A DNA stretch of 64,000 nucleotides from Vreelandella malpeensis (GCF_020622355.1 NZ_WHVL01000002.1:496001-560000), one strand, 5' to 3'; shown: positions 35,638 to 44,817, counted from the first letter of the stretch. Notes: generated from the letters alone by a model not told the origin. Program-made: numbers and translations.

Positions 35638-36222
35638 CTAGCGACCCGGAAGCCACTTTGGAACAGTGGTCGGCTCGAATGTTTTCAAGCCCTCGAGCAG
35701 GGCCTCTGGATCGCTTTCAAGCACGATCGAATGGCGATGTTCGGCGGGCAAGAAGCGTTCGGCAATCATGTGATCGATGAACGCCATGAAGGGGTCGAAA
35801 AATCCGTTCACATTGTAAAGACCGAGCGGCTTTTGAATCTCTCCCAGCTGGTTCAAGGTCCATACTTCCATGAATTCCTCAAGCGTTCCGATCCCGCCGG
35901 GTAACGCGATAAACGCATCAGAAAGCTCAGCCATGCGGCCTTTTCGCTCGCGCATGGTGGCCACCACCTCATGTCGCTGCAACCCGGAATGAAGATGTCC
36001 CTTGTCGTACAGGCGCTCGGTGATGACCCCGACACCCTGTCCGCCCTCCTTGAGCAAGGAATCCGCCAGAATACCCATCAACCCCTTGTGAGTGCCGCCG
36101 AACACCAGCTCGACATCGTGGGCGGCGAAACATGCGCCCAGGCTCGCCGCTCCATGAGCATAAGCCGGGCTCCCCCCTGTATTCGATCCACAGAAAACGG
36201 CGATTGCCGATAACAAATTCAT
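35638..36222 (-). CDS. LOG-family cytokinin riboside 5'-monophosphate phosphoribohydrolase (TIGR00730)
   Basis: LOG-type nucleosidases release the base from nucleoside monophosphates. The 194-residue protein has the family motifs VFGGTHKGLMG, MRERKGRM and PGGIGTLEEFMEVWTLNQLG, the PGGxGTxxE active site. ATG 36222 follows GGGAGGG. Bacterial members are common, and their physiological substrate is usually AMP or unknown. It is convergent with the LysR gene with no spacing. Confidence 0.92.
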   Translation of the reverse strand: MNLLSAIAVFCGSNTGGSPAYAHGAASLGACFAAHDVELVFGGTHKGLMGILADSLLKEGGQGVGVITERLYDKGHLHSGLQRHEVVATMRERKGRMAELSDAFIALPGGIGTLEEFMEVWTLNQLGEIQKPLGLYNVNGFFDPFMAFIDHMIAERFLPAEHRHSIVLESDPEALLEGLKTFEPTTVPKWLPGR

Positions 36223-36291
36223 AAAGTCCCTCCCGGGATTTGCAATGTCAGACGAGTGAGCATGAGCGGTTTTGAGGGTTTTTAACGCAAA

Positions 36292-36317
36292 GCGCCCTAC
36301 CGATGATGGCAGGGCGC
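36292..36317 (-). terminator. Candidate terminator downstream of suhB
   Basis: Read on the minus strand, GCGCCCT and AGGGCGC form a 7-base stem with a 12-base loop, followed by a T-rich stretch (TTTGCGTTAAAAAC), 25 bases after the suhB stop. Confidence 0.5.
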
Positions 36318-36341
36318 AGGATTAAAACAGGCAAGCGTGCA

Positions 36342-37133
36342 TTACAGAGGGGCGAGCTGCTTGAGCAGGGCCTTGTAAAGACGCGGGCCGGCGGCCATCA
36401 ACTGGCCTTCGGGCTTGACCACGGGCTGACCACTCGGAGTGCCCATCAGCGCGCCGGCTTCCTTGAGCAACAGCGTCCCAACCTGCAGGTCCTGCTCGTC
36501 AAGACCCAGCACGAACACGCTGTCCACGCGGCCGGTGGCGAACTCGCAGATGTCCATCAAGCCGCTGCCGGTGGCCACTTGGGTATCGCTTTGGGCGGCA
36601 ATGTGCTGGGTAACGCTGAGGTAGGTGGGCAAATGATCACTGCGCAGCCAGGCGGCGGGCATGCTCATCGCCAGGCGAGTGCCGGCGAGTGCAGTGGCCT
36701 TGCTGACCCGCATGCGCTTGCCGTTGTGCTGGGCACCGCTGCCGCGGCTGGCGATGTACTCGTCGTCGCCGAAGGGGGCGACGATAACCGCGTGCTCCGG
36801 GCGGCCCTTGATCAGGCACACCACCGAGATCGCGAAGCCACGTCCCGCCACGGTCAGGTTGGAGTAGCCGTGAAAAGGTTCGATCTTCCAGACGATCTCG
36901 GCGCCTTCGCCTTCACCCGCCTTGTGCGCGGTGTAGCGACCGCTCACCCCGTGGTGCGGGTAGCCGCGCTCGAGCTGGTGCACGATGGTGGCTTCGGCCT
37001 TGCGCCCGGCGTCCTCGAGCAGGCGCTCGAGGTTGGACTCTTCGTGGGCGTTCTCGATGCGCTCGCGAACGCGCAGAAACTGTTCAGCGGCGCTGCGCGC
37101 GGCGCGCAGCGTAAACTGGACCATCGGATTCAT
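36342..37133 (-). CDS. suhB: SuhB-like inositol monophosphatase homologue with a lost active site
   Basis: The 263-residue protein aligns along its length with SuhB (MNPMVQFTLRAARSA; RGSGAQHNGKRMRVS; KEAGALM) and keeps the suhB-trmJ neighbourhood. The IMPase catalytic motif DPLDGTTN is EPFHGYSN at residues 85-92, so both motif aspartates are gone. The metal-binding glutamate region is GRYTAH, and the C-terminal WD is QD. It is therefore probably not a phosphatase. E. coli SuhB also works in ribosomal-RNA antitermination independently of catalysis, and that role could remain. ATG 37133 follows AAGG with a 7-base spacer. Confidence 0.85.
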   Translation of the reverse strand: MNPMVQFTLRAARSAAEQFLRVRERIENAHEESNLERLLEDAGRKAEATIVHQLERGYPHHGVSGRYTAHKAGEGEGAEIVWKIEPFHGYSNLTVAGRGFAISVVCLIKGRPEHAVIVAPFGDDEYIASRGSGAQHNGKRMRVSKATALAGTRLAMSMPAAWLRSDHLPTYLSVTQHIAAQSDTQVATGSGLMDICEFATGRVDSVFVLGLDEQDLQVGTLLLKEAGALMGTPSGQPVVKPEGQLMAAGPRLYKALLKQLAPL

Positions 37134-37275
37134 GATCAAACCTTATCACGGTGATGTTAAAGAACGGCGCGACGCACGGCGGCGACGCTTAGGCGCGCAA
37201 TTCTAGCAGAGCCCCCTCGGGCTTGCTATCGACTCATGCTAGACTGCGCCTTTTCGTCACTACCCGAGCCTTGTC

Positions 37276-38019
37276 ATGCTTGAGCGCATCCGTATCGTGC
37301 TGATCGGCACCAGTCATCCCGGCAACATCGGCGCCGTCGCCCGCGCCATGCACAACATGGGGCTTGCCGACCTGTGCCTGGTCGCCCCGCGCTGCGACGT
37401 CGTCACCCAGGAGAGCATTTCGCGCGCCTCCGGCGCCGACCACCTGCTGCACCAGGCGCGCGTTGTCGAAACGCTGGAAGAGGCGCTATCGGACGCCACC
37501 CTGGCGGTGGGCGCCAGCGCTCGTTCGCGCACCCTGCCCTGGCCGATGGTCTCGCCGCGCGAGCTCGGCACCCGGCTTGCCGGCGAGTGCCGGGCGGACA
37601 ACGCCCGGGTGGCGCTGGTATTCGGCCGAGAGGACAGCGGGCTGACCAACGCGGAGCTCCAGCGCTGCCACGCCCACGTGCACATTCCCACCAACGAGGC
37701 GTTCAGCTCGCTGAACCTGGCCGCAGCGGTGCAGGTCGTCGCCTACGAGTGCCGCCTGGCCTGGCTCGACAACCAGGCCGCGCCGACTGAGGTCGAGGTC
37801 GATGACGAGCTCGCCACCGCCGAGGAGCTCGAGCGCTACTTCGAGCACCTGGAGCGCACGCTGATCGCGATCGACTTCCACGACCCCGCCAAGCCGCGCC
37901 AGCTGATGGCCAGGCTCCGGCGCCTGTACCTGCGCGCCCGGGTGGAGAAGATGGAGATGAACATTCTGCGCGGCATCCTCACCGCCACCGAGAAGGCGTC
38001 GAACGACCAGGCGCGCTAA
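37276..38019 (+). CDS. trmJ: tRNA (cytidine/uridine-2'-O-)-methyltransferase TrmJ
   Basis: TrmJ methylates the ribose at position 32 of several tRNAs. The 247-residue SPOUT methyltransferase starts MLERIRIVLIGTSHPGNIGA, includes ARAMHNMGLADLCLV, the knot motif VALVFGREDSGLTNAEL, and IPTNEAFSSLNLAAAVQVVAYE. The length equals E. coli TrmJ. It is divergent from suhB and upstream of cysE, the standard gammaproteobacterial order. Confidence 0.95.
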   Translation: MLERIRIVLIGTSHPGNIGAVARAMHNMGLADLCLVAPRCDVVTQESISRASGADHLLHQARVVETLEEALSDATLAVGASARSRTLPWPMVSPRELGTRLAGECRADNARVALVFGREDSGLTNAELQRCHAHVHIPTNEAFSSLNLAAAVQVVAYECRLAWLDNQAAPTEVEVDDELATAEELERYFEHLERTLIAIDFHDPAKPRQLMARLRRLYLRARVEKMEMNILRGILTATEKASNDQAR

Positions 38020-38117
38020 GATGAAGGCGTCAGGATGACGAGCGCTTGAACTCTCGAGGCGCTGCCCCCACTACGCCACCACCGCCGCCCTCCGACATCG
38101 GTCGTCAACCAGGCGCC

Positions 38118-38168
38118 ATGTTGTCAATGAAACGATGCTGTCACTGAAACGATGTCATCGCTGAAACG
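38118..38168 (+). repeat. Three 17-bp tandem repeats in the cysE leader
   Basis: Units ATGTTGTCAATGAAACG (38118-38134), ATGCTGTCACTGAAACG (38135-38151) and ATGTCATCGCTGAAACG (38152-38168) follow without gaps and end 11 bases before the cysE ATG. Each ends in TGAAACG. The array contains the immediate 5' leader, and its third copy abuts the AAGGA ribosome site. Confidence 0.85.
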
Positions 38169-38179
38169 AAGGACCCTGC

Positions 38180-39040
38180 ATGTTTGAACGCCTGCGTGAA
38201 GATATCAATAGCGTGTTCGACCGCGACCCCGCGGCGCGCAACTTCCTCGAGGTATTGACCAACTACCCGGGGCTGCACGCGCTGCTGCTGCATCGCGGCG
38301 CCCACTGGCTATGGAACAAGGACCTCAAGTGGCTGGCGCGCAGCATCTCGACCTTCGGGCGCTGGCTGACCGGCATCGAGATCCACCCAGGCGCGACCAT
38401 CGGCCGGCGCTTTTTCATCGACCACGGCATGGGCGTGGTGATCGGCGAGACCGCCATTGTCGGCGACAACGTCACTCTCTACCAGGGCGTGACCCTGGGC
38501 GGCACCAGCTGGAACAAGGGCAAACGCCACCCGACGCTCGGCGACGGCGTGATCGTCGGCGCCGGCGCCAAGATTCTCGGCCCGTTCACCGTGGGTGCTG
38601 GCGCCAAGGTGGGCTCCAATGCCGTGGTCACCAAGGAGGTGCCGGCCGGCGCCACCGTGGTGGGCATTCCCGGCAAGGTGGTCAAGCGCCCGGAGCCGGA
38701 CGTGGAGGTACCGCTCGACATCGACCCGGCGCGGCGCGAGGCGATCTGCCAGAAGTTCGGTTTCGACGCCTACGGCGTGAGCCAGGACATGCCGGATCCG
38801 GTGGCGCGCTCCATGCAGGCGATGCTCGATCACATGCACGCCGTCGACGGGCGTCTGGAGCGCATGTGCGAGACGCTCAGAAAGCTCGACGCCAGCTACC
38901 GCGAAGGCCAGCTCCCCGAGCTCAACAGCGAAGACTTCGCCGGCCTGCTCGACGAGCGCGATATCGGGTGCCAGAAGATGCCCCCCACCGACGCCACCGT
39001 CCGGGGCGAGCCTCGGGACGTATCGCCGCCCAGGGAGTGA
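38180..39040 (+). CDS. cysE: Serine O-acetyltransferase
   Basis: CysE makes O-acetylserine, the committed precursor of cysteine. The 286-residue protein has an N-terminal helical region and a left-handed beta helix of hexapeptide repeats, with [17 protein letters not shown] sequence, [19 protein letters not shown] and [20 protein letters not shown]. The C-terminal extension from about 195 is longer than usual and ends in an acidic/proline stretch. AAGGA with a 6-base spacer supports ATG 38180. It sits upstream of iscR-iscS, linking cysteine supply to iron-sulfur assembly. Confidence 0.95.
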   Translation: MFERLREDINSVFDRDPAARNFLEVLTNYPGLHALLLHRGAHWLWNKDLKWLARSISTFGRWLTGIEIHPGATIGRRFFIDHGMGVVIGETAIVGDNVTLYQGVTLGGTSWNKGKRHPTLGDGVIVGAGAKILGPFTVGAGAKVGSNAVVTKEVPAGATVVGIPGKVVKRPEPDVEVPLDIDPARREAICQKFGFDAYGVSQDMPDPVARSMQAMLDHMHAVDGRLERMCETLRKLDASYREGQLPELNSEDFAGLLDERDIGCQKMPPTDATVRGEPRDVSPPRE

Positions 39041-39062
39041 GCGGGCAAGCATTGAGCCGGCA

Positions 39063-39096
39063 ATAGTTGACCAAAGTACTCGGGATTTCCCATAAT
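39063..39096 (+). promoter_or_regulatory. iscR promoter with a type-1 IscR binding site
   Basis: TTGACC (39067-39072) and CATAAT (39091-39096) are separated by 18 bases. A 25-base stretch from 39063 fits the [2Fe-2S]-IscR consensus at most positions: ATAGTTGAC on the left half and TACTCGGG on the right. It overlaps the -35 element. The arrangement is that of autorepressed isc promoters. Confidence 0.65.
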
Positions 39097-39144
39097 GAGC
39101 ACACATTTTCGTCAGTGCGCTCAAGGTTGGCACCGGGATACCCT

Positions 39145-39615
39145 ATGCGTTTGACCACCAAAGGCCGTTACGCGGTGACGGCGATGCTCGATCTGGCCCT
39201 TCACGCCGAACACGGCCCGACCTGCCTGAACGATATCTCCAGACGCCAGGAGATATCGCTCTCCTACCTGGAGCAACTCTTCTCGCGGCTGCGCCGGGCG
39301 GGATTGGTGAAGAGCGTGCGCGGTCCCGGCGGCGGCTACCTGCTGGCCCGCCCGCCCGCCGAGATCAGCGTCTCCCAGGTGATCGACGCGGTCGACGAGC
39401 GCGTCGACGCCACCCGCTGCCAGGGCTTGTCGGATTGCCAACAGGGCGATATCTGCCTGACGCACTATCTCTGGTGCGAGCTTTCCGGGCAGATTCGCCG
39501 GTTCCTGGACGGCGTCACGCTTTGCCAGTTGGCCAAGCGCCCGGACGTGCTGCAGACCGCGACCCGACAGCGCCACCGCGTGGATGCGAGCATCCTCGCC
39601 TCCTCTTCTCGATAG
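39145..39615 (+). CDS. iscR: Iron-sulfur cluster regulator IscR
   Basis: A Rrf2-family repressor that senses [2Fe-2S] status. The 156-residue protein starts [20 protein letters not shown]. It has the winged-helix recognition segment [20 protein letters not shown] and cluster ligands C92, C98, C104 and H107 at the same positions as E. coli IscR. The start at 39145 is fixed by homology; upstream codons from 39067 overlap its promoter. A matching IscR site lies upstream. Confidence 0.95.
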   Translation: MRLTTKGRYAVTAMLDLALHAEHGPTCLNDISRRQEISLSYLEQLFSRLRRAGLVKSVRGPGGGYLLARPPAEISVSQVIDAVDERVDATRCQGLSDCQQGDICLTHYLWCELSGQIRRFLDGVTLCQLAKRPDVLQTATRQRHRVDASILASSSR

Positions 39616-39633
39616 CCAACATCGCCGGACACC

Positions 39634-40806
39634 ATGACCACGACCGCTCCTTCGCTTCCCGTCTACCTGGATTACGCCGCCACCACGCCGGTCGATGCGC
39701 GCGTGGCCGAGGTCATGCAGCGTTACCTGACGGTGGACCAGCTGTTCGCCAACCCGGCATCGCGCAGTCACATGCTGGGCTGGCAGGCGGAACAGGCCGT
39801 CGAGCAGGCGCGCCGCCAGGTCGCGGATGCGATCAATGCCGACCCGCGCGAGATCGTCTGGACCAGCGGCGCGACCGAGGCCGACAACCTCGCCCTGACC
39901 GGCTTCATGCGCGCCAATCGCGCGCGCGGCCTGCACCTGGTGACCTCGACCATCGAGCACAAGGCGGTGGTGGATACCGCCAAGGCGCTCGAGAGCGAAG
40001 GCTTCGAGGTTACCTGGCTCACTCCGGGGCCGGACGGGCGAATCACCCCCGAGCATCTGCGCGACGCGCTGCGCGACGATACCGCGCTGGTCTCGCTGAT
40101 GGCGGTGAACAACGAGCTCGGCAGTGTCAACGACATCGAGGCGCTGGCCCGGGTGGCGCACGAGTTCGGCGCGGCGTTTCATACCGACGCCGCCCAGGCC
40201 GTCGGACGCATTGCGCTCGACGTCGTGGCCCAGCAGGTCGACCTGATGTCGCTTTCGGCCCACAAGGCCTACGGGCCGAAGGGCGTGGGCGCGCTTTTCG
40301 TGAAGCGCCACCCGGACATTCGCGTTGAAGCGCTGATCCACGGTGGCGGTCACGAGCGTGGCATGCGCTCGGGGACGCTTCCGACCCACCAGATCGCCGG
40401 CATGGGCGAGGCCTTCGCGCTGATGCAGCGCGAAGGGCAGACCGACCAGGTGGCCATCGCAAGCCTTCACCAGCGCTTCGTCGACGGCCTCGCCACGCTC
40501 GACGGCGTGGCGCTGAACTCCCCCGCCGATCACGCGGTTCCCAACATCGTCAACGTCGCCTTTGAAGGCGTGGACGGTGAGGCACTGTTGATGGCGCTGC
40601 GCGATCTGGCCATCTCCACCGGCTCGGCCTGCAACTCGGCAAGCGTCGAACCCTCTTACGTACTGCTCGGCATCGGCGTCGAGCGCGAGCGCGCCCACTC
40701 GTCGCTACGCTTCAGCTTCGGGCGCTTCACGCGCGATACCGAGATCGATCATGCACTGGCGCTGATACGCCACGCAGTGCAAGGCCTGCGCGTATCGACG
40801 CGCTGA
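39634..40806 (+). CDS. iscS: Cysteine desulfurase
   Basis: IscS takes sulfur from cysteine and passes it to iron-sulfur, thiouridine and cofactor pathways. The 390-residue PLP enzyme has YLDYAATTPVD at the start, TSTIEHKAV, the PLP lysine K211 in SLSAHKAYGPKGVGAL, and the catalytic C333 in TGSACNSASVEPSYVL, the IscS-type extended loop. It lies 18 bases after iscR. The usual next gene, iscU, is absent; iscA follows at 40833. Confidence 0.95.
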   Translation: MTTTAPSLPVYLDYAATTPVDARVAEVMQRYLTVDQLFANPASRSHMLGWQAEQAVEQARRQVADAINADPREIVWTSGATEADNLALTGFMRANRARGLHLVTSTIEHKAVVDTAKALESEGFEVTWLTPGPDGRITPEHLRDALRDDTALVSLMAVNNELGSVNDIEALARVAHEFGAAFHTDAAQAVGRIALDVVAQQVDLMSLSAHKAYGPKGVGALFVKRHPDIRVEALIHGGGHERGMRSGTLPTHQIAGMGEAFALMQREGQTDQVAIASLHQRFVDGLATLDGVALNSPADHAVPNIVNVAFEGVDGEALLMALRDLAISTGSACNSASVEPSYVLLGIGVERERAHSSLRFSFGRFTRDTEIDHALALIRHAVQGLRVSTR

Positions 40807-40832
40807 CGGCGACACTTTCAAGGAGCATGCCA

Positions 40833-41159
40833 ATGGCAACATTAACCATCACTCAAGACGCCGCGAAGCAGATTCGCCATGTGCTCGACGAGCGTGGCCA
40901 GGGGCTTGGCCTGCGCGTTTCCGTCAAGCCCAGCGGCTGCTCGGGCTACAGCTACGTGCTGGACTTCGCCGACGAGGCGAAGCCGGACGAGATTCGCTTC
41001 GAGGAGCACGGCGCCTGCGTCTATGTCGACGCCGAGGCGCTGGCGATGCTCGACGGCAGCGAGGTCGATTACGTCAGCGAAGGGCTTAACCGCTACTTCC
41101 GCTTCAACAACCCCAACGTCAAGGACGAGTGCGGCTGCGGCGAGAGCTTCACGGTATAG
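40833..41159 (+). CDS. iscA: IscA/HesB-family iron-sulfur assembly protein
   Basis: An A-type carrier of 108 residues with the three conserved cysteines C36 (KPSGCSGYSY), C100 and C102 (ECGCGESF). These match E. coli IscA C35, C99 and C101. AAGGAG is 7 bases before ATG 40833, whereas the ATG at 40827 would leave a one-base spacer. It completes a reduced iscR-iscS-iscA unit. Because IscU is not nearby, this protein might receive clusters from another scaffold encoded elsewhere. Confidence 0.92.
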   Translation: MATLTITQDAAKQIRHVLDERGQGLGLRVSVKPSGCSGYSYVLDFADEAKPDEIRFEEHGACVYVDAEALAMLDGSEVDYVSEGLNRYFRFNNPNVKDECGCGESFTV

Positions 41160-41190
41160 CCCCGCTGTATTCATCCCCGCTGGGAGGCGC

Positions 41191-41196
41191 TATAAT
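41191..41196 (+). promoter_or_regulatory. Candidate -10 element for ndk
   Basis: A perfect TATAAT lies 117 bases before the ndk ATG, downstream of the iscA stop. No convincing -35 element is visible. It leaves a long leader whose function is not evident. Confidence 0.4.
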
Positions 41197-41312
41197 CGCG
41201 CCCACTTGGCCTTGGCGCTCGCTCGCCGGCCATTTGAACGACCACTTTCTTTGCGCCGCTTCGTCGTTGAAGCGGCCCTTTCCGTTTTAGACCTTCAAGG
41301 AGTCCTCTACCC

Positions 41313-41738
41313 ATGGCGACCGAACGCACTCTCTCCATCATCAAGCCTGATGCCGTAGCCAAGAACGCGATCGGCGAGATCATCGCCCGCTTCGAGAAGG
41401 CAGGCCTTCAGGTCGTGGCCGCCAAGATGGTTCACCTCTCCGACGAGAAAGCCGGCGGTTTCTACGCCGAGCACAAAGAGCGCCCCTTCTTCAAGGATCT
41501 GGTCGGCTTCATGACCTCCGGCCCGGTTGTCGTCCAGGTACTGGAAGGCGAAGGCGCCATCGCCAAGAACCGTGACCTGATGGGCGCGACCAACCCCAAG
41601 GAAGCCGCGCCGGGCACCATCCGCGCCGACTTCGCCGAGACCATCGACGCCAACGCCGTTCACGGCTCCGACTCCGCCGAGAGCGCCGAGCGTGAAATCG
41701 GCTACTTCTTCGGCAACGACGAGATCTGCCCGCGCTGA
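41313..41738 (+). CDS. ndk: Nucleoside diphosphate kinase
   Basis: Ndk balances nucleoside triphosphates by phosphate transfer through a histidine. The 141-residue protein opens [18 protein letters not shown] and contains the catalytic histidine in [16 protein letters not shown]. It ends [16 protein letters not shown] precedes the ATG. It lies in the conserved isc-ndk-rlmN order. Confidence 0.97.
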   Translation: MATERTLSIIKPDAVAKNAIGEIIARFEKAGLQVVAAKMVHLSDEKAGGFYAEHKERPFFKDLVGFMTSGPVVVQVLEGEGAIAKNRDLMGATNPKEAAPGTIRADFAETIDANAVHGSDSAESAEREIGYFFGNDEICPR

Positions 41739-41772
41739 GAGCGGCGTCTGATACGCGTTGCTGGCCACTTTC

Positions 41773-41791
41773 GCGGGGGGTCGCCCCCCGC
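41773..41791 (+). terminator. GC-rich hairpin after ndk (possible attenuator or terminator)
   Basis: GCGGGGGG and CCCCCCGC form an 8-base stem with the loop TCG, followed by CCTTTCC. The T-tract is weak. It lies 35 bases after the ndk stop and 19 bases before rlmN. Confidence 0.45.
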
Positions 41792-41810
41792 CCTTTCCAA
41801 GCGCTGAGCC

Positions 41811-42986
41811 ATGACCACCACCGTAGCCCAACATACCCCCGACGCGACGACCGCGAACGTCACCCCGGATACCCCGAAGGAACTCACGAACCTGCTCGGG
41901 CTTTCGCGGACGCAGATGGAGGCGTTCTTTCTCTCCATCGGCGAGAAGAAGTTTCGCGCCGCCCAGGTGATGAAGTGGATTCACCAGGAAGGCGTCGACG
42001 ACTTCGAGACGATGACCAACCTCTCCAAGGCGCTGCGTGAAAAGCTCGCCAGGGTCGCCGAGATTCGCGGACCCGGCGTGGTGTATGAAGGCACCTCCAG
42101 TGACGGCACGCGCAAGTGGGTGCTCGAGGTGGAAGACGGCAGCTACGTGGAAACGGTCTTGATCCCCGCGGAAAACGGCAAGCGGCGCACGCTGTGCGTG
42201 TCGTCGCAAGTGGGCTGCTCGCTGGACTGCAGCTTCTGCTCCACCGGCAAGCAGGGCTTTCAGCGCAACCTCACCGCCGCCGAGATCATCGGCCAGGTGT
42301 GGGTGGCGCAGAGAAGCGTCGGCCCGCGCCGCGATACCGCCAATCGCCCGGTCACCAACGTGGTGATGATGGGCATGGGCGAGCCGCTTCTCAATTTCGA
42401 CAACGTCGTGCCGGCCATGAAGCTGATGCTCGACGACAACGGCTACGGCCTCTCCAAGCGCCGGGTGACGCTATCTACGTCCGGCGTGGTACCGATGCTC
42501 GACAAGCTCGGCGACGAGATCGACGTGAGCCTGGCCATTTCGCTGCACGCCGCCACCGACGAGCTTCGAAACGAGCTGGTGCCGATCAACCGCAAGTACA
42601 ACATTCGTGCGCTCCTGGATGCCTGTCACCGGTATCTGGCCAAGGCGCCGGAGAACCGCCAGGTCACCATCGAATACACCCTGATCAAGGATGTCAACGA
42701 TCAGCAGGAGCACGCCGAGCAGCTCGCCGAACTGCTCAGGGAGCTGGCCTGCAAGATCAACCTGATCCCGTTCAACCCGTTCCCGAATTCCGGCTACGAG
42801 AAACCCTCGCGCAACCAGGTCATGCGTTTTCAGCAGTGGCTTTATGATCTGGGCTACAACGCCACCGTGCGCATGACCCGGGGCGATGACATCGATGCCG
42901 CCTGCGGGCAGCTGGTGGGCAGGGTCAAGGATCGCACCAAGCGCAGTGCACGCTACATTCAGTCGGTGCAGCTCGACGCCGACTGA
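41811..42986 (+). CDS. rlmN: Dual-specificity 23S rRNA/tRNA adenine-C2 methyltransferase
   Basis: RlmN is a radical-SAM enzyme that methylates A2503 in 23S rRNA and A37 in some tRNAs. The 391-residue protein has the 4Fe-4S motif CSLDCSFC (C136, C140, C143), [20 protein letters not shown] and the C-terminal cysteine in DIDAACGQL. The N-terminal about 25 residues are Thr-rich and not conserved. The start could lie later, but no better ribosome site is seen. Confidence 0.95.
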   Translation: MTTTVAQHTPDATTANVTPDTPKELTNLLGLSRTQMEAFFLSIGEKKFRAAQVMKWIHQEGVDDFETMTNLSKALREKLARVAEIRGPGVVYEGTSSDGTRKWVLEVEDGSYVETVLIPAENGKRRTLCVSSQVGCSLDCSFCSTGKQGFQRNLTAAEIIGQVWVAQRSVGPRRDTANRPVTNVVMMGMGEPLLNFDNVVPAMKLMLDDNGYGLSKRRVTLSTSGVVPMLDKLGDEIDVSLAISLHAATDELRNELVPINRKYNIRALLDACHRYLAKAPENRQVTIEYTLIKDVNDQQEHAEQLAELLRELACKINLIPFNPFPNSGYEKPSRNQVMRFQQWLYDLGYNATVRMTRGDDIDAACGQLVGRVKDRTKRSARYIQSVQLDAD

Positions 42987-43118
42987 CGTGCCTTGACTTC
43001 CATCCGACACAGCGCTTTGATGGACGCTGCCTCGGCTTGGCATAATGATTCGGCCCCGCAGGCGGGCGCCGACGAACGGCAGAGAAGATCGCAGGTAACA
43101 TTCACGCAGAGGGCGTAC

Positions 43119-43862
43119 ATGATTGGTTATGGTAGGCGCACGACCCCCTTTAGAGTACCCGTGCTGACCGTGCTGTTGGGCAGCCTGATGCTCGCAGGCT
43201 GCGCTACCTCAGCCCCTACCTCGCGCGAGACCGGCCAGGATGCCGCCGACGCCTACAGTCAACTGGGTGTGGCCTACCTCGAGCGCGGCAACCTGCCCCG
43301 CGCGCTCAACGCCCTCGACCGGGCACTGGAGATCGACCCCCGCCATGCCGAGGCGCTACAAGGCCTGGCGCTGGTCTACCAGCAGCAGGGCGAGAACCAG
43401 CTCGCCGCGCGCTACTTTCAGCAGGCCGTGAACTCAGCCCCTTCCTTTACTCGCGCGCGCAACAACTACGCCGCCTTCTTGTATGATCAGGCCCGCTACC
43501 GCGAGGCCTGCGAGCAGCTGGAGGTCGCCTCTCAGGATGCCCAGTACGCCAATCGTGCCCAGCTGTTCACCAATCTTGGCCAGTGCTACCTGGCCCTGAA
43601 CGACGTCGAGCGCGCCCGCGAGCGTTTCGCGCGCGCCCAGAGTATCGACCCGCGAAGCCCTCGCGGGTATTTGATGTTAGCCGAATTGGAAGTTTCTCAG
43701 GGCAATTTCGAGCGTGCCTGGGCACCGCTTCAAAGTTACCTGGAGCTTGCCGGCCCCGACCCGCAGGCACTCGCGCTCGCGGCCACCGTCGCCAGTGCCC
43801 GTGGCGACGAACGCGCCGCCGCCGAGTACCGGCGTGAAACCCTGGATACGCAAGCGCCCTGA
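43119..43862 (+). CDS. pilW: Type IV pilus biogenesis/stability lipoprotein PilW (PilF)
   Basis: An outer-membrane lipoprotein that pilots secretin assembly in type IV pili. The 247-residue protein has a lipoprotein signal with lipobox LAGC (C28), followed by about six TPR repeats, for example DAYSQLGVAYLERGNLPRAL and EALQGLALVYQQQGENQLAA. The start at 43119 (MIGYGRR) gives a normal signal peptide; codons back to 42993 would not. The rlmN-pilW-rodZ order is conserved in this class. Confidence 0.88.
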   Translation: MIGYGRRTTPFRVPVLTVLLGSLMLAGCATSAPTSRETGQDAADAYSQLGVAYLERGNLPRALNALDRALEIDPRHAEALQGLALVYQQQGENQLAARYFQQAVNSAPSFTRARNNYAAFLYDQARYREACEQLEVASQDAQYANRAQLFTNLGQCYLALNDVERARERFARAQSIDPRSPRGYLMLAELEVSQGNFERAWAPLQSYLELAGPDPQALALAATVASARGDERAAAEYRRETLDTQAP

Positions 43863-43891
43863 TCACCTAATTTATTGAAGGATGCTCAGCC

Positions 43892-44809
43892 ATGAGCGAC
43901 ATACATCTAGACGAGACGATGACCACTGCGACCAACGCTTCCCCGGGCGAGCTACTGCACCAGCAGCGCGAGCGCCTGAACGTGCCGCTCACCGACGCCG
44001 CCCGGGCGCTGAACCTGCGCCCGGCGGTGGTGGAGGGGCTGGAGCGCGATCACTACGACGAGATTCCCGTAGCCGCCTACCGCCGCGGCTACCTGCGCGC
44101 TTACGCCAAGTACTTGGGGTTGGACGAGCGCCTCGTGCTCGATGCCTACACGTCGCGCTTCGCTGCCGCCGACACCGAGCGCAAGATCGCCCCGGTCTCG
44201 GTCGCCCGCCCCCCGTCGCGCGTCGGCGCGTGGCTGTTCAAGCTGATGACGCTACTGGTGATCGTCGGACTGATCGGCGTGACGGTGATGTGGTGGCAAA
44301 GTCGCGGCGGCAGCGAGCCGCCGAGCATGGGCGCGGCCCCGACGGAAGAAGAGCGCAGCCAGCTGGCCGGCGCCGAGGATGAGACCGCTTCGGCGCTGCC
44401 GGATACGCCGGTGAGCGCCCCCGCGCCCAGCGACGCCGCCCAGCAAAGTGCCGCTGACATCGCCGCGAGCGACCCCACGCCCGTCGCGCCGTCACAAGCG
44501 GCCATCGAAGCCGCCACGACCATCGCCGCGCTGAGCGCCGAGGCCTCCGAGGCAAGTGCCGCTGGTGCCAACACGCTCGAGATCACCTTCAACGAGCAGT
44601 CCTGGACCGAAATCTTCGACGCCACCAACCAGCGCGTGTTCGTGGGTCTGCAGACCCCGGGCACCACGGCCACCGTCGAGGGCGAACCGCCCTTTCGACT
44701 CACCATCGGCAACGCCACCGGCGTGGCGCTGATCTACCAGGGCGAAACCGTCGACCTCGCCCAGCGCGCCGGCGCCAACAACGTCGCCCGCTTTACTCTA
44801 GGAGAGTGA
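43892..44809 (+). CDS. rodZ: Cell-shape protein RodZ
   Basis: RodZ links MreB to the cell-wall machinery. The 305-residue protein has an N-terminal helix-turn-helix domain ([20 protein letters not shown] through [13 protein letters not shown]), a single span ([20 protein letters not shown], about residues 115-134), an Ala/Pro/Ser-rich linker and a C-terminal DUF4115 beta domain ([16 protein letters not shown]). AAGGA precedes the ATG. Its end touches ispG. Confidence 0.92.
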   Translation: MSDIHLDETMTTATNASPGELLHQQRERLNVPLTDAARALNLRPAVVEGLERDHYDEIPVAAYRRGYLRAYAKYLGLDERLVLDAYTSRFAAADTERKIAPVSVARPPSRVGAWLFKLMTLLVIVGLIGVTVMWWQSRGGSEPPSMGAAPTEEERSQLAGAEDETASALPDTPVSAPAPSDAAQQSAADIAASDPTPVAPSQAAIEAATTIAALSAEASEASAAGANTLEITFNEQSWTEIFDATNQRVFVGLQTPGTTATVEGEPPFRLTIGNATGVALIYQGETVDLAQRAGANNVARFTLGE

Positions 44810-44817
44810 CCCGTCTT

